This document shows, piece after piece, positions 36,956-46,467 of a stretch of DNA of 64,000 nucleotides. The DNA lies in contig JBJKUL010000001.1 in the NCBI GenBank assembly GCA_045563135.1, positions 186,001-250,000 on the forward strand, given 5' to 3'. Positions within the stretch are counted from its first letter, which is position 1; every line of letters starts with the position of its first letter. The DNA comes from Actinomarina sp002308095 (GTDB lineage Bacteria > Actinomycetota > Acidimicrobiia > Actinomarinales > Actinomarinaceae). A program made the translations under genes and the position numbers. A model generated the notes under the pieces. The model was not told the DNA's origin, made no database searches, and saw nothing but the letters and a program-made list of their open reading frames with translations.

Positions 36956-37570
36956 ATGAGTAGTGGATATGATTTATTAAAGGGATTAAAAGTAACATTT
37001 AAAGAGTTATTCAGAAAATCAGTTACGGATAAATACCCTAAAGAATTTAGAGAAAAACCTCAACGCTTTCACGGAAGGCATGTACTCAACAAGTATGAAG
37101 ACGGTATGGAGAAATGTATCGGATGCGAACTTTGTGCTGGGGCATGTCCTGCTCAGTGTATATATGTTCGAGGTGAAGACAACCCGGAAGAAAGTCCTGT
37201 TAGCCCAGGAGAAAGATATGGATTTATATATGAAATAAATATGTTGAGATGTATTTATTGTGGTTTGTGCGTAGAGGCTTGTCCAACAGAAGCTATAACT
37301 ATGACTTCACTTTTTGAAATGAGTGTTGCAGATCGATCCGAAGCAGTTTTTGATAAGTCTGTTCTTCTTGTTAAAGAAGATGGCTCTGCAAATACTCATG
37401 AAGAGCAAACAAAATTAACAAATCCTGAAGAGCTTACAAAAACCGATGGCTGGATGAGAGCAACTGCACCTAATGGTAATCCTGACTTTCAAAATATAGT
37501 TGGCTGGACAAATTCTCTTGGATATGGAGTACGTGATCCAGAAAAAGGCCAAACAATGGAAGAAGAGTAA
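36956..37570 (+). CDS. nuoI: NADH-quinone oxidoreductase subunit I (operon 1)
   Basis: 204 residues, carries two 4Fe-4S clusters (N6a, N6b): CIGCELCAGACPAQCI and CIYCGLCVEACPTEAI. N-terminal amphipathic segment anchors it to the membrane arm, and the C-terminal about 80 residues are an actinobacteria-like tail. It links the peripheral arm to the quinone site. Confidence 0.95.
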   Translation: MSSGYDLLKGLKVTFKELFRKSVTDKYPKEFREKPQRFHGRHVLNKYEDGMEKCIGCELCAGACPAQCIYVRGEDNPEESPVSPGERYGFIYEINMLRCIYCGLCVEACPTEAITMTSLFEMSVADRSEAVFDKSVLLVKEDGSANTHEEQTKLTNPEELTKTDGWMRATAPNGNPDFQNIVGWTNSLGYGVRDPEKGQTMEEE

Positions 37571-37574
37571 AGAA

Positions 37575-38099
37575 GTGTTAGACATAGTTTTGTTTGCAGT
37601 CCCCGCCAGTTTGGTAATTCTAGGTGCCCTAATAGTTATATTTGCTAAAAATCCAGTACACAATTCAATGGGGCTAGTTTTAACTCTTGCATCGTTAGCG
37701 GTTATATATATAACTTTAAATGCAACCTTTGTAGCAATGGTACAAATTTTAGTTTACGCAGGGGCTGTAATGACACTGTTTCTTTTTGTAATCATGATGA
37801 TTGGTGTTGATAAGCCAGAGCAAACAAGAGAAGAAATCAAAGGTCAAACACTGTTAGTGTCTGGAACACTATTCATTCTGATTGGGATAATTTCATATGT
37901 TGTAATAAACTCTGGTTTCAAGTGGGACCTTTGGTTTCCTCCAGTTGACTATAGCCTAGAGGGCACACCTAATATTATTGCTGGAACATTATTTACAGAA
38001 TGGGTACTTCCATTTGAAGTAATCTCCTTATTGCTCATAGTTGCAACTGCAGCTGCTCTTGCTTTAGCGTATGATACAAAACCAGGGAAAAAGAAATGA
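37575..38099 (+). CDS. nuoJ: NADH-quinone oxidoreductase subunit J (operon 1)
   Basis: About 174 residues, five membrane helices. GTG at 37575 is chosen because it gives the family start (VLDIVLFAVPASLVILGALIVIFAKNPVHNSMGLVL) and sits 6 bases after AAGAGTAAAGAA. The open frame extends upstream to 37500 but that part lies inside nuoI. QILVYAGAVMTLFLFVIMMIG is the pi-bulge helix TM3. It overlaps nuoK by 4 bases. Confidence 0.93.
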   Translation: MLDIVLFAVPASLVILGALIVIFAKNPVHNSMGLVLTLASLAVIYITLNATFVAMVQILVYAGAVMTLFLFVIMMIGVDKPEQTREEIKGQTLLVSGTLFILIGIISYVVINSGFKWDLWFPPVDYSLEGTPNIIAGTLFTEWVLPFEVISLLLIVATAAALALAYDTKPGKKK

Positions 38100-38404
38100 T
38101 AGAGGTTTCAACAGACTGGTATCTAACTTTAGCTGCAATACTATTTTCCATCGGATTTTTGGGAATGATGATTAGAAAAAATGCATTAATTATGTTTATG
38201 TGCATTGAGTTAATGCTTAACTCTGTAAACCTTACTTTCATTGCTGCTTCTAGACATTTTGGAACAATAGAGGGGCAAATATCTGTTTTTTTTGTGCTAG
38301 TTGTGGCCTCGGCTGAAGTAGTAGTAGGTTTAGCTATTATCGTTTCAATCTTTAAAAAACAATCTTCCGCATCCGTCGATTTATTAAGAACAATTAGAGG
38401 TTAA
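38096..38404 (+). CDS. nuoK: NADH-quinone oxidoreductase subunit K (operon 1)
   Basis: 102 residues, three membrane helices. NALIMFMCIELMLNSVNLTFIA and VVASAEVVVGLAIIVSIF contain the two conserved glutamates (in CIEL and SAEV) of the proton path. Overlaps nuoJ and precedes nuoL by 3 bases. Confidence 0.96.
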   Translation: MIEVSTDWYLTLAAILFSIGFLGMMIRKNALIMFMCIELMLNSVNLTFIAASRHFGTIEGQISVFFVLVVASAEVVVGLAIIVSIFKKQSSASVDLLRTIRG

Positions 38405-38407
38405 AAA

Positions 38408-40297
38408 GTGGAACTTCTACTCTTAGTTGTTGTATTTTTACCTTTGCTAACAGCAATAGGAATAAAAATTATCTCTAAATTTTTAAATGAGCTTTTGCTG
38501 AATTTTATTACAATTAATTCTGCACTCTTGTCTTTTGCTACAGCCTCTGGAATGTTTGTTTTATTATTCATCAATAAGTACGAGCCAATTAACTTAAAAT
38601 TTTTCACCTGGATCACAAATCCTGAAATTTTATTTGAATTCACTCTGGATGGACTCTCAGGGGTAATGATGCTCCTTGTTACAGGATTATCTGTTGTCAT
38701 TCAAGTTTTCTCAACCTCATATATGAGTAAAGATGAGCACTATGCAAAATACTTTGTATATTTCAACGTTTTTGTATTCTCAATGCTCTTGTTGGTTATG
38801 TCAGGTAATTTTTTAGTTATGTTTTTTGGGTGGGAATTGGTAGGCCTAAGTTCCTATTTACTAATTTCTTTTTGGTCTAAAAAACAATCTGCGGCAAAAG
38901 CTGGAAACAAAGCTTTCATTCTTAATCGTATTGGAGACTTTGGTTTTCTTATCGGATTAATGCTTACGTTGAACACTTTCGGTACTTTTAATTATGACAA
39001 AGTTTTTTCAAAAGTATTAGAAGGTAATATAGACAACCTAACGGTTATCGTGATTTGTTTTATTATTGGTGCTTTTGGTAAATCAGCACAATTTCCACTT
39101 TTTAGTTGGCTTCCTGATGCTATGGAAGGACCAACTCCTGCAAGTGCATTAATTCATGCGGCAACCATGGTTACTGCTGGAGTATTTATGCTTGTTAGGA
39201 TTTCACCAATATTGCAGTTCTCAGAGACTGGCAAGTTAATAGTTATTGTGACTGGATTGTTGACAGCTTTGATTGCTGCTTTTTCAGCAATTAATCAAGA
39301 TGATATCAAAAAAGTCTTGGCTTACTCAACAATTTCACAGCTTGGATTTATGTTTATAGCGATAGGTTCTGGAGCATATGTTGCAGCAATATTCCATTTA
39401 GTGACACATGCATTTTTTAAAGCTTTACTGTTCCTTGGTGCTGGAGCGGTTATTCATGAAATGCACCATGAGCAAAATATTCATAAGATGGGAAATCTTA
39501 AATCTAAAATGCCTATTACAGCAACTACTATGGGGATTGGTACATTAGCCATCTCTGGGATTCCACCACTTGCAGGTTTTTGGTCAAAAGATGAAATACT
39601 TGCATCAACTTTTGCTAACGGCGGTTTTTATTATATTTTTTGGGCTCTGTCTTTATTAGCTGCTTTTATGACAGCTTTCTATATGGGAAGACATTGGTTG
39701 TTGATTTTTCATAAAGATTCTGGAAATGATATTAGCGATATTCATGAAGCTCCTAAGGCTATGGTGAGACCCCTTTTAATACTGGGAGTGTTTTCAGTTT
39801 TTATTGGATTTATTAACACCCCATTTTTTCATGGTCTCGAAAAAGTTCTCCATGAGACCCTTCATTACGTAGAGATAACACACCTTCCCGAGGGAATCAC
39901 TTTAATTGTTTTGGCTTTCGTCTCGATTGGTGCTGGCTTTACTGGCTTAGTTTTAGCTTATCTCGTTTATGTTGTTGAGATTTTTTCCTATTTTAAATTT
40001 AAGATACCGTTCAAAGATGAAATTTTAGCACTCTCTGCCAACACGCTTTATCTAAATAAAGTTGGAGACATAATTTTCGTTAAAGGCATGAAGTCTCTAA
40101 CTAGAAAAACTGCTGTTCTTATAGATGGACTCATGATTGATGGCTTAGTTAATAAGATATCAACTTTGTTTTATAGCTCATCGCAGAAAATTTCAACTTC
40201 CCAGAATGGTCTAATAAGAAGCTATGTTGTTTACTTTGGTTTCTTCATGCTTTTATTAATTGGACTCTTTATAGCAACCCCATTGGTGGTAAATTGA
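38408..40297 (+). CDS. nuoL: NADH-quinone oxidoreductase subunit L (operon 1)
   Basis: 629 residues from GTG. Antiporter-like proton-pumping subunit, MrpA/ND5 type. GLSSYLLISFWSKKQSAAKAGNKAFILNRIGDFGFLIG, SAQFPLFSWLPDAMEGPTPASALIHAATMVTAGVFML and HAFFKALLFLGAGAVIHEMHHEQ carry the conserved charged residues (E, K, H). The long C-terminal lateral helix region is present and a little shorter than in its paralogue at 61464. Confidence 0.95.
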   Translation: MELLLLVVVFLPLLTAIGIKIISKFLNELLLNFITINSALLSFATASGMFVLLFINKYEPINLKFFTWITNPEILFEFTLDGLSGVMMLLVTGLSVVIQVFSTSYMSKDEHYAKYFVYFNVFVFSMLLLVMSGNFLVMFFGWELVGLSSYLLISFWSKKQSAAKAGNKAFILNRIGDFGFLIGLMLTLNTFGTFNYDKVFSKVLEGNIDNLTVIVICFIIGAFGKSAQFPLFSWLPDAMEGPTPASALIHAATMVTAGVFMLVRISPILQFSETGKLIVIVTGLLTALIAAFSAINQDDIKKVLAYSTISQLGFMFIAIGSGAYVAAIFHLVTHAFFKALLFLGAGAVIHEMHHEQNIHKMGNLKSKMPITATTMGIGTLAISGIPPLAGFWSKDEILASTFANGGFYYIFWALSLLAAFMTAFYMGRHWLLIFHKDSGNDISDIHEAPKAMVRPLLILGVFSVFIGFINTPFFHGLEKVLHETLHYVEITHLPEGITLIVLAFVSIGAGFTGLVLAYLVYVVEIFSYFKFKIPFKDEILALSANTLYLNKVGDIIFVKGMKSLTRKTAVLIDGLMIDGLVNKISTLFYSSSQKISTSQNGLIRSYVVYFGFFMLLLIGLFIATPLVVN

Positions 40298-41784
40298 GTG
40301 GTTTAATTTATACTCTTATATTGTTTCCACTCATTGGTGCATTGATTATATTCTCAATGCCAAAAAACAGGTCAGAACTCTTTCAGCCGTTAGCTATATT
40401 TCTATCCATTATTCCTTTCAGTATTTGTTTATACCTGTTTTCAAATGACAACAGCAAGAGCTCCTATCAGGAATTTGAGTCAATTAATTGGATCAGTTCG
40501 TATGGAATTAAAATTAGTTTGGGATTTTCAGGGATGTCACATCTATTATTATCTTTAACATCAATCCTAGTTCTACTTTCCTTCCTATCTGTTACTGAAA
40601 AATATTCCAGAAGTAAGGGTTTTGTTGCATCAATTCTTGTATTGCACTTTGCTGTTAATGGTGTCTTCCTAAGCGGAGACCTATTATCTTTATTTATCTT
40701 TTTTGAAGCAATATTGATACCTATGTATTTCTTAATGGGAATTTGGGGTGGAGAGAACAGAAGGTATGCAACCATTAAATTTATAATTTATACCGTTTTT
40801 GGTTCAATCTTTATTTTTATCGGCACTGTTTATGCGGGTGTGATAAGTTACTCTCAGACAGGAATACTAGCTCTCGATTTTGTAACACTCTCAAATATAA
40901 GTTTTACATCAGAACAATCCAAGGCTTTATTCTTGTTGTTTACTTTTGGTTTTTTAGTAAAAGTTCCTCTCTTCCCATTACACACTTGGCTACCAGATGC
41001 ACATGTTGAAGCCCCAACAGCGGGCAGTATTTTACTTGCAGGAGTTTTACTAAAGGTGGGAGCTTATGGAATTCTTAGAGTTTCTATACCATTTTTTACA
41101 GAGGGATATATTGAATATAGATACATAATTGCAGTCTTATCAGTTGTTGGAATAATTTATGGTGCTGTTGTTGCTATAGCTCAGATTGATATTAAAAAAT
41201 TAATCGCATATTCGTCAATAAGTCACATGGGCTTTGTAATGTTAGGAATTACAGCAGGTAATCTTTTAAGTTTAGAAGGAGCGATTATTCAGATGGTAAA
41301 CCATGGGTTAACTTCAGGAGCACTTTTTATGCTTGTCGGATTTCTTTATGAAAGACGTCATACAAGAAGAATCTCTGACTTTGGAGGAGTAAAAATTACT
41401 ATGCCTAAATATGCAGCTATCTTCTTATTTACTTCTTTTGCATCTATTGGGTTACCAGGATTAAATGGTTTTGTTGGTGAGTTTATGATTCTCATGGGAA
41501 GTTTTAGTACATATAAATTCTTATCAGCCATCGCGGCCTTTGGAGTAGTTCTTGCTGCTATTTATATGTTATGGGCATATCAAAGAATTTTTACTGGCGA
41601 AATCAGCATTGAAGAAAATAGCAATTTAGTAGATTTAGATAGTAGAGAGATGCTTGCAGTCATACCACTGTTAGTGTTGATGTTATTTATAGGCGTCTAT
41701 CCTTCATTTATTGAGGGATTTATCTTAAATGATGCCGAAACAATCTCAGATGTAGTGAAATTATTTAGTGGAGGATTGAATTGA
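40294..41784 (+). CDS. nuoM: NADH-quinone oxidoreductase subunit M (operon 1)
   Basis: 496 residues from TTG. Antiporter-like ND4-type subunit. FFEAILIPMYFLMGIWGGENRRYATIKFIIYTVFGSIF, PLFPLHTWLPDAHVEAPTAGSILLAGVLLKVGAYG and SSISHMGFVMLGITAGN are family hallmarks. 4-base overlaps with nuoL and nuoN. Confidence 0.95.
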   Translation: MSGLIYTLILFPLIGALIIFSMPKNRSELFQPLAIFLSIIPFSICLYLFSNDNSKSSYQEFESINWISSYGIKISLGFSGMSHLLLSLTSILVLLSFLSVTEKYSRSKGFVASILVLHFAVNGVFLSGDLLSLFIFFEAILIPMYFLMGIWGGENRRYATIKFIIYTVFGSIFIFIGTVYAGVISYSQTGILALDFVTLSNISFTSEQSKALFLLFTFGFLVKVPLFPLHTWLPDAHVEAPTAGSILLAGVLLKVGAYGILRVSIPFFTEGYIEYRYIIAVLSVVGIIYGAVVAIAQIDIKKLIAYSSISHMGFVMLGITAGNLLSLEGAIIQMVNHGLTSGALFMLVGFLYERRHTRRISDFGGVKITMPKYAAIFLFTSFASIGLPGLNGFVGEFMILMGSFSTYKFLSAIAAFGVVLAAIYMLWAYQRIFTGEISIEENSNLVDLDSREMLAVIPLLVLMLFIGVYPSFIEGFILNDAETISDVVKLFSGGLN

Positions 41785-43253
41785 ACACAGTATCTCAGAT
41801 TATTGGATTGAATTGGGTTGTAATTGGACCTACGTTAGCTTTAGTGGTGACTGCTCTTGTATTATTGTTTTGTACAATAACTATTACTACTACAGATACA
41901 ACTAAAAAAGCAGTTACAATTACTGGAATACTTGGAACCTTATTTGCCGTATTTTTAAAATTTGGATTATTTTTCACGAATGGACCTTCATCTTATTTTT
42001 CTGAAAAAATTCTGTTAGATGAGTTTTCGCTTTTTGGGAATGTACTGCTTGGATTAATACTTTTATTAAATTTTTATCCTATTTGGAACTCTTCTTTTGA
42101 GCTTAAAGACAAAACAACTGAGGCAATAATCTTAACCCTTATGAGTACTGCAGGTTTCATGTTGATGGTCGATGCAGAAAACTTTATGATGTTGTTTATA
42201 GGTTTGGAAATTGGATCCATAAGCTTATATGCACTGGCTGGAATTAATAAAGGTAGCCTATCTAGCAATGAAGCTTCTTTAAAATATTTTCTACTTGGTT
42301 CTTTAGCCTCTTGTGTGTTAGTTTATGGAGTTGCCTTAATGTATGTATCTCTCTCGGTAACTGGGGTGTATGAGACAACTATTGCGATATCGTTTATTGG
42401 CACAGAAAATGTACCTTTAACAACACTTATAGGAGTTTTGTTATTAATAGTAGGACTGCTATTTAAGGTTGCAGCTGCTCCGTTTCAATCCTGGGCACCA
42501 GATGTTTATCAAGGATCTCCAACTGGTTATGTAGGGTACATGGCCTCTACTGCAAAAGTAGCATCATTTGTTGTGCTTGCAAGACTTTGTATAGTTTCAC
42601 TAGGTTTTGTTATGGATAAATTTGAATTATTCTTTTCTGCAATAGTTATCCTATCAATTTTTATTGGCTCTCTCTTTGCAACAGTCCAAACAGATATGAA
42701 AAGATTAATTGCATACAGTGGAGTTGTTCAATCAGGTTTTATACTTTCAGGGATGACCTCTGGAGTAAATGGAACAAGTGCTTCATTATTTTATCTTGCT
42801 GCATATGTAATTCAGTTAATTGGTATTTTCTTAATATTTTCAGCAATTAATGGAGAACTTACCTCAAATTTTTCAATGGACAATCTTTCAGGACTTTTTA
42901 TAGAAAATAAATTTTTAAGCATATGTTTTACTATTTTTATGCTTGGATTAGCTGGACTTCCGCTAACAAGTGGATTTGTATCCAAATTTATCTTAATTAC
43001 TAACTTATGGTCTTATGAAAAGTATATTTTAGTTTTTGCACTGATGCTATCTACAGTTGCTGGATTTTATTTTTATCTGAAGCCTATTTGGATTGCAGCT
43101 ATTGATAAACCAGAAAATAGTGTTGCTAAAATTCAAATAAAACTTAATGAGAAAATTTCTATTAGCCTACTTGCATTTACAACTATCCTCATAGGATTAT
43201 TCCCAAATATACTTATTAATGTTTCTCGTTGGGTTATTCAGAATTATCTCTAA
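41781..43253 (+). CDS. nuoN: NADH-quinone oxidoreductase subunit N (operon 1)
   Basis: 490 residues from TTG. Antiporter-like ND2-type subunit. FMMLFIGLEIGSISLYALAGINKGSLSSNEASLKYFLLGS, KVAAAPFQSWAPDVYQGSPTGYVGYMASTAKVASFV and GLAGLPLTSGFVSKF identify it. Last nuo gene of operon 1. Its stop TAA overlaps the ATG of a 44-residue membrane ORF. Confidence 0.95.
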   Translation: MNTVSQIIGLNWVVIGPTLALVVTALVLLFCTITITTTDTTKKAVTITGILGTLFAVFLKFGLFFTNGPSSYFSEKILLDEFSLFGNVLLGLILLLNFYPIWNSSFELKDKTTEAIILTLMSTAGFMLMVDAENFMMLFIGLEIGSISLYALAGINKGSLSSNEASLKYFLLGSLASCVLVYGVALMYVSLSVTGVYETTIAISFIGTENVPLTTLIGVLLLIVGLLFKVAAAPFQSWAPDVYQGSPTGYVGYMASTAKVASFVVLARLCIVSLGFVMDKFELFFSAIVILSIFIGSLFATVQTDMKRLIAYSGVVQSGFILSGMTSGVNGTSASLFYLAAYVIQLIGIFLIFSAINGELTSNFSMDNLSGLFIENKFLSICFTIFMLGLAGLPLTSGFVSKFILITNLWSYEKYILVFALMLSTVAGFYFYLKPIWIAAIDKPENSVAKIQIKLNEKISISLLAFTTILIGLFPNILINVSRWVIQNYL

Positions 43254-43387
43254 TGTTAATAAAACTTATTCCTCCACCAACCTTTCAACATCAAGGAGGT
43301 TGGGATGAGATTCTTTTCTTTCTTGTTCCTGCCCTGCTTTTAACTTGGTTAAGAAATAAACAAAAGAATCAAAATTCAGAAGAATAA
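43253..43387 (+). CDS. Small single-helix membrane protein, 44 residues
   Basis: ATG at 43253 shares a base with the nuoN stop (TAATG), and TAA is at 43385-43387. The protein begins MLIKLIPPPTFQHQGGWDEI, then one hydrophobic segment LFFLVPALLLTWL and a charged tail RNKQKNQNSEE. I recall similar short HQGGWDE-hydrophobic proteins as unnamed actinobacterial small proteins, but could not check this. Coupling to nuoN suggests real translation. Function unknown. Confidence 0.6.
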   Translation: MLIKLIPPPTFQHQGGWDEILFFLVPALLLTWLRNKQKNQNSEE

Positions 43388-43452
43388 TTTCAACCGTTTG
43401 AAACTTTAGTTATCCTACGAAGTAAATATTTACTTATGTATAAAATAAGATT

Positions 43453-44166
43453 GTGATTGAAATTAAAAATCTCACAATGAGATACAAAAATGGAAAAGGT
43501 GTAGGAGATATAAATATCTCTGTTGATAATGGTGAGGTTAAAGGGCTTCTAGGTCCTAATGGGGCCGGAAAATCTACAACAATGAGAAGTCTTATGGGTT
43601 TCTTAATTCCTTCAGAAGGATCTCTTTCAGTTGAGGAAATAAATACAATTGAAAATCCTGTTGAAGCAAAGAAAATAATTGGATATTTACCTGGAGATCC
43701 TCAACTTCCACAAAATTTAAATTCTAAATCATTATTTAAACTTGGTGCTGACATGAGAGCTCAATCAACTGATTATGCAATGGAATTAGCAGAAAAGTTT
43801 GAATTGGAAGTTGATCAAACTATTAAAGAATTATCTAAAGGTAACAGGCAAAAAGTTGCTTTGATACTTGCAGTCCTGCATAAGCCAAAGGCATTAATTT
43901 TAGACGAGCCAACTTCAGGCCTAGATCCTTTTCATCAAAGAACTTTTTTTGAAATTATTAAAGAATTTTCAAACAATGGTGCTGCAATACTATTATCATC
44001 ACATATTATTTCTGAGGTTGAAAAAGTTGCCGACTCAATGGCCGTTTTACGAGACGGTGCAAAAGTATATGATGAATCTTATGAGACGTTTTCAAGCAAG
44101 GCTGCAGAACAGGGTGAAGATTTAGAAGATGCCTTTTTTAAATTCTATGACAAGAGAGAGGGTTAA
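43453..44166 (+). CDS. ABC-2 type transporter ATPase
   Basis: 237 residues from a GTG start. Walker A GPNGAGKST, Q-loop GYLPGDPQLPQNLN, a slightly diverged signature LSKGNRQKVALILAVLHKP, Walker B ALILDEPTSGLDP and an H-loop in SSHIISEVEKVADS. This is the drug/lipid-exporter (CcmA/NatA-like) class. Its stop overlaps the start of a membrane partner by one base. Substrate unknown. Confidence 0.88.
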   Translation: MIEIKNLTMRYKNGKGVGDINISVDNGEVKGLLGPNGAGKSTTMRSLMGFLIPSEGSLSVEEINTIENPVEAKKIIGYLPGDPQLPQNLNSKSLFKLGADMRAQSTDYAMELAEKFELEVDQTIKELSKGNRQKVALILAVLHKPKALILDEPTSGLDPFHQRTFFEIIKEFSNNGAAILLSSHIISEVEKVADSMAVLRDGAKVYDESYETFSSKAAEQGEDLEDAFFKFYDKREG

Positions 44167-44990
44167 TGTTTAATTACTTGAAATATATGGTGACAGTCCC
44201 AAGAAAATTTATTCTAAACTGGGCAATTGCTCCTGGGTTGTATTTATTGATACTCCCACTAGCTTTTGCAAACACAAGTGTAGAGAGTTTACTTATCGAC
44301 ACTCAACGAGAGGCTTTTAGAGGTATGTCTGAAAATGAAACGATGATGAACTTACTTGGAATTTCAGATTGGGATAACGTTTTTACCTTAGAAGGAATGG
44401 TAACAACTTATTTTATGATTCCTTTTGTGCCTATTTTAATTGGGATAGCCACAATTATTCTTTTAAATAAACTTGGCTCAAAAGCTGAGGAAGATGGTAC
44501 TTTCGAATTTGTTGCGGCTTTACCAATGACACGATCAACAGTTTATCTTACGCAATCACTGGTAGCTGTATTTTTTGGTTTGTTGGTATGCTTTGCATGG
44601 ACGAATATTATGTTTATTCCAATTGCAACCATGGAACTTAGCCAAACACTCGATTATGTACCTTTAATGAAAGCAACTTTACAGGGAGCTTTAGCTGGGG
44701 TGAGTTTTGGAGTTTTAGGATTTGCACTTGGAGCATATACAGGTAAGTCATCAATGGCATGGGCTTTTGGTGGAGGTCTCATGGCAATTGAATATTTAGC
44801 AAATTCATTGAAAGGTACAAATGATTTCTTTTTGTGGATTGACGACAACATTTCATCTTTTGGAGCATATGGCAACCCTTATCAAGATGGATTATTTGCT
44901 GAAGACTTATTACTTGTCGTGGGCAAAATAGCGATATTTTTGGTAATTGGGTTTATTGGGTTTAGAAATAGATCTTTAAATCTAAGATAG
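44166..44990 (+). CDS. ABC-2 type transporter permease
   Basis: 274 residues with about six hydrophobic segments (for example MIPFVPILIGIATIILLNKLGSKAEEDGTFEFVAALPMTRSTVYLTQ). The phrase AALPMTRSTVYLTQSLVAV is typical of ABC-2 exporter permeases of the YhfP/ABC2_membrane type. Coupled to the ATPase at 43453. Substrate unknown. Confidence 0.8.
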   Translation: MFNYLKYMVTVPRKFILNWAIAPGLYLLILPLAFANTSVESLLIDTQREAFRGMSENETMMNLLGISDWDNVFTLEGMVTTYFMIPFVPILIGIATIILLNKLGSKAEEDGTFEFVAALPMTRSTVYLTQSLVAVFFGLLVCFAWTNIMFIPIATMELSQTLDYVPLMKATLQGALAGVSFGVLGFALGAYTGKSSMAWAFGGGLMAIEYLANSLKGTNDFFLWIDDNISSFGAYGNPYQDGLFAEDLLLVVGKIAIFLVIGFIGFRNRSLNLR

Positions 44991-45032
44991 ATTTTATTTA
45001 TTAAAGTTTTCTTATTCGCTTACAATTAAATT

Positions 45033-45461
45033 ATGCCAACTTACTCAAAAACAATCCTCGTTAAAGAAGATGTTCAAACATGTTTTAATTTTGTTGCAGA
45101 TTTTCGAAATTTACATGAATGGAATCCACACGATAAAGCTGAATTAATAACTAAAGAACCTCTTCGTGAAGGCAGTGTTTTCAAAGTAAATACAGTTTTT
45201 AATAATCGAGAAATGTTACTTAAGTATGAAGTAGTTGAATGGGGAGAGCCATTAAGAGCATCTTTAAAAACAGAGACAAAAGGATTTGAAATTGTTGATA
45301 CTCTTTTCTTTTCAGCTACCTCCAAAGGGACAGAAATTACTTACTCTGTGAACATTAAATATAAAGGCTTGTATGTAATACTTGGTTTATTTTTAGGTAG
45401 AGTATTTAATAAACTCATGAACAATATTTATAACCTCGAAGATATACTTGGTAAACCGTAA
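45033..45461 (+). CDS. SRPBCC-family (polyketide cyclase-like) protein
   Basis: 142 residues with the START/Bet v 1-like fold: SKTILVKEDVQTCFNFVADFRNLHEWNPHDKAELI is the usual first strand and helix, and STKGTEITYSVNIKYKGLY-type strands follow. Such proteins bind small hydrophobic ligands. No catalytic residues are apparent. It overlaps the lipoprotein gene downstream by 14 bases. Confidence 0.75.
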   Translation: MPTYSKTILVKEDVQTCFNFVADFRNLHEWNPHDKAELITKEPLREGSVFKVNTVFNNREMLLKYEVVEWGEPLRASLKTETKGFEIVDTLFFSATSKGTEITYSVNIKYKGLYVILGLFLGRVFNKLMNNIYNLEDILGKP

Positions 45462-45987
45462 ATTAAAATGGTCCCTTATAGCTCTCCTATTACTAGTAGG
45501 TTGCCAAAGTAGTGATGGACCTGAATTGAACACATCAGAAGGAACTTTTCCTACTATTCAGGGAAATAATCTCAACAAGCAGAGCAAGATTATTCCTAAT
45601 GATTATGCAGATAAGGACTTAATTATTATTGTTGCATTTCAGCAATGGCACCAACCAATTGTTGATGAAGCAATAGAATCTTTAGAAAAAAATGGTCTCG
45701 GAGATACCCATAATATAATTGAAGTGCCAACTATTCAAAAGTCATCTAAATTAAGCGAAATCTATCTTGATGGAATAATGAGAGCAGGAATTAGAGATGA
45801 TAGAATCAGAAATAGAACAATAACTGCTTACATTAACAAAGAGGAGTTTAAAAACTTATTAGATATTCCAGATGAACAAACTATATATTGGTATCTCATT
45901 AAAAAAGGAACTAATGTTATCCAAAAAAAAGGATATGGAGTAATTTCTGATCAGGAGATATCTGAAATTAAAGAGTTAACTAGCTGA
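45448..45987 (+). CDS. Lipoprotein of unknown function
   Basis: 179 residues from a TTG start. Signal peptide with lipobox LLLVGC (Cys19). The mature part has DLIIIVAFQQWHQPIVDEAIESLEKNG and TIYWYLIKKGTNVIQKKGYG, reminiscent of a thioredoxin-like fold without a CxxC pair. I do not know the family. No cysteine besides the lipidated one is visible. Function not assigned. Confidence 0.55.
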   Translation: MVNRKLKWSLIALLLLVGCQSSDGPELNTSEGTFPTIQGNNLNKQSKIIPNDYADKDLIIIVAFQQWHQPIVDEAIESLEKNGLGDTHNIIEVPTIQKSSKLSEIYLDGIMRAGIRDDRIRNRTITAYINKEEFKNLLDIPDEQTIYWYLIKKGTNVIQKKGYGVISDQEISEIKELTS

Positions 45988-46036
45988 AAGCTTTAGTTGG
46001 ACTACTACTAATTAGTGTTAATTTAAGAAATAGAAC

Positions 46037-46414
46037 TTAGAGATTAGTTACTGCTAAATAAAGTACAATCAACCCAACTAACAACATAGCTCCATTAATC
46101 ATACCTTTAATTGCAGCACTCAAATTTGGAACGTAGCTATGTAGAAAGATTATTAATCCTGCAATTATCAGTAAGCCAATTTCCAAGTTCCCATTAGACA
46201 GCACCTCAGTTGCTTGTAATAAATAAATCCCAGATACAAGTGCTAATGAGTAAGATGCCCATGACAGTCTTGTAAAGACAACTCTTAGAGTGTTAGTTGT
46301 GTTCTTAGTTGGATCAATAGCTCCTAATTTAGGGGCAAACATTGCCCAAGTCACCATAGATCCAAGCCAAATAGAAAGTCCAAGTATGTGTAAATAAAAT
46401 AATGTGTTTGTCAT
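46037..46414 (-). CDS. Four-helix membrane protein, CopD/DUF2269-like
   Basis: 125 residues from ATG at 46414. A longer frame reaches 46567 but that part lies in the divergent tdk gene and looks non-coding. Four hydrophobic segments are visible. The opening LFYLHILGLSIWLGSMVTWAMFAPKLG, with a histidine in helix 1, is like small CopD/cytochrome-b-like proteins. Function uncertain. Divergent from tdk. Confidence 0.65.
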   Translation of the reverse strand: MTNTLFYLHILGLSIWLGSMVTWAMFAPKLGAIDPTKNTTNTLRVVFTRLSWASYSLALVSGIYLLQATEVLSNGNLEIGLLIIAGLIIFLHSYVPNLSAAIKGMINGAMLLVGLIVLYLAVTNL

Positions 46415-46467
46415 ATTTCTATAATACAAAAAAGAAAAAGATATCCATAGATGACTAATATTAAAAC

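Noticed and set aside
43388..43403. TTTCAA/TTGAAA hairpin after the nuo operon as terminator
   Set aside because: Only six base pairs, mostly AT, with no T run; too weak to call.
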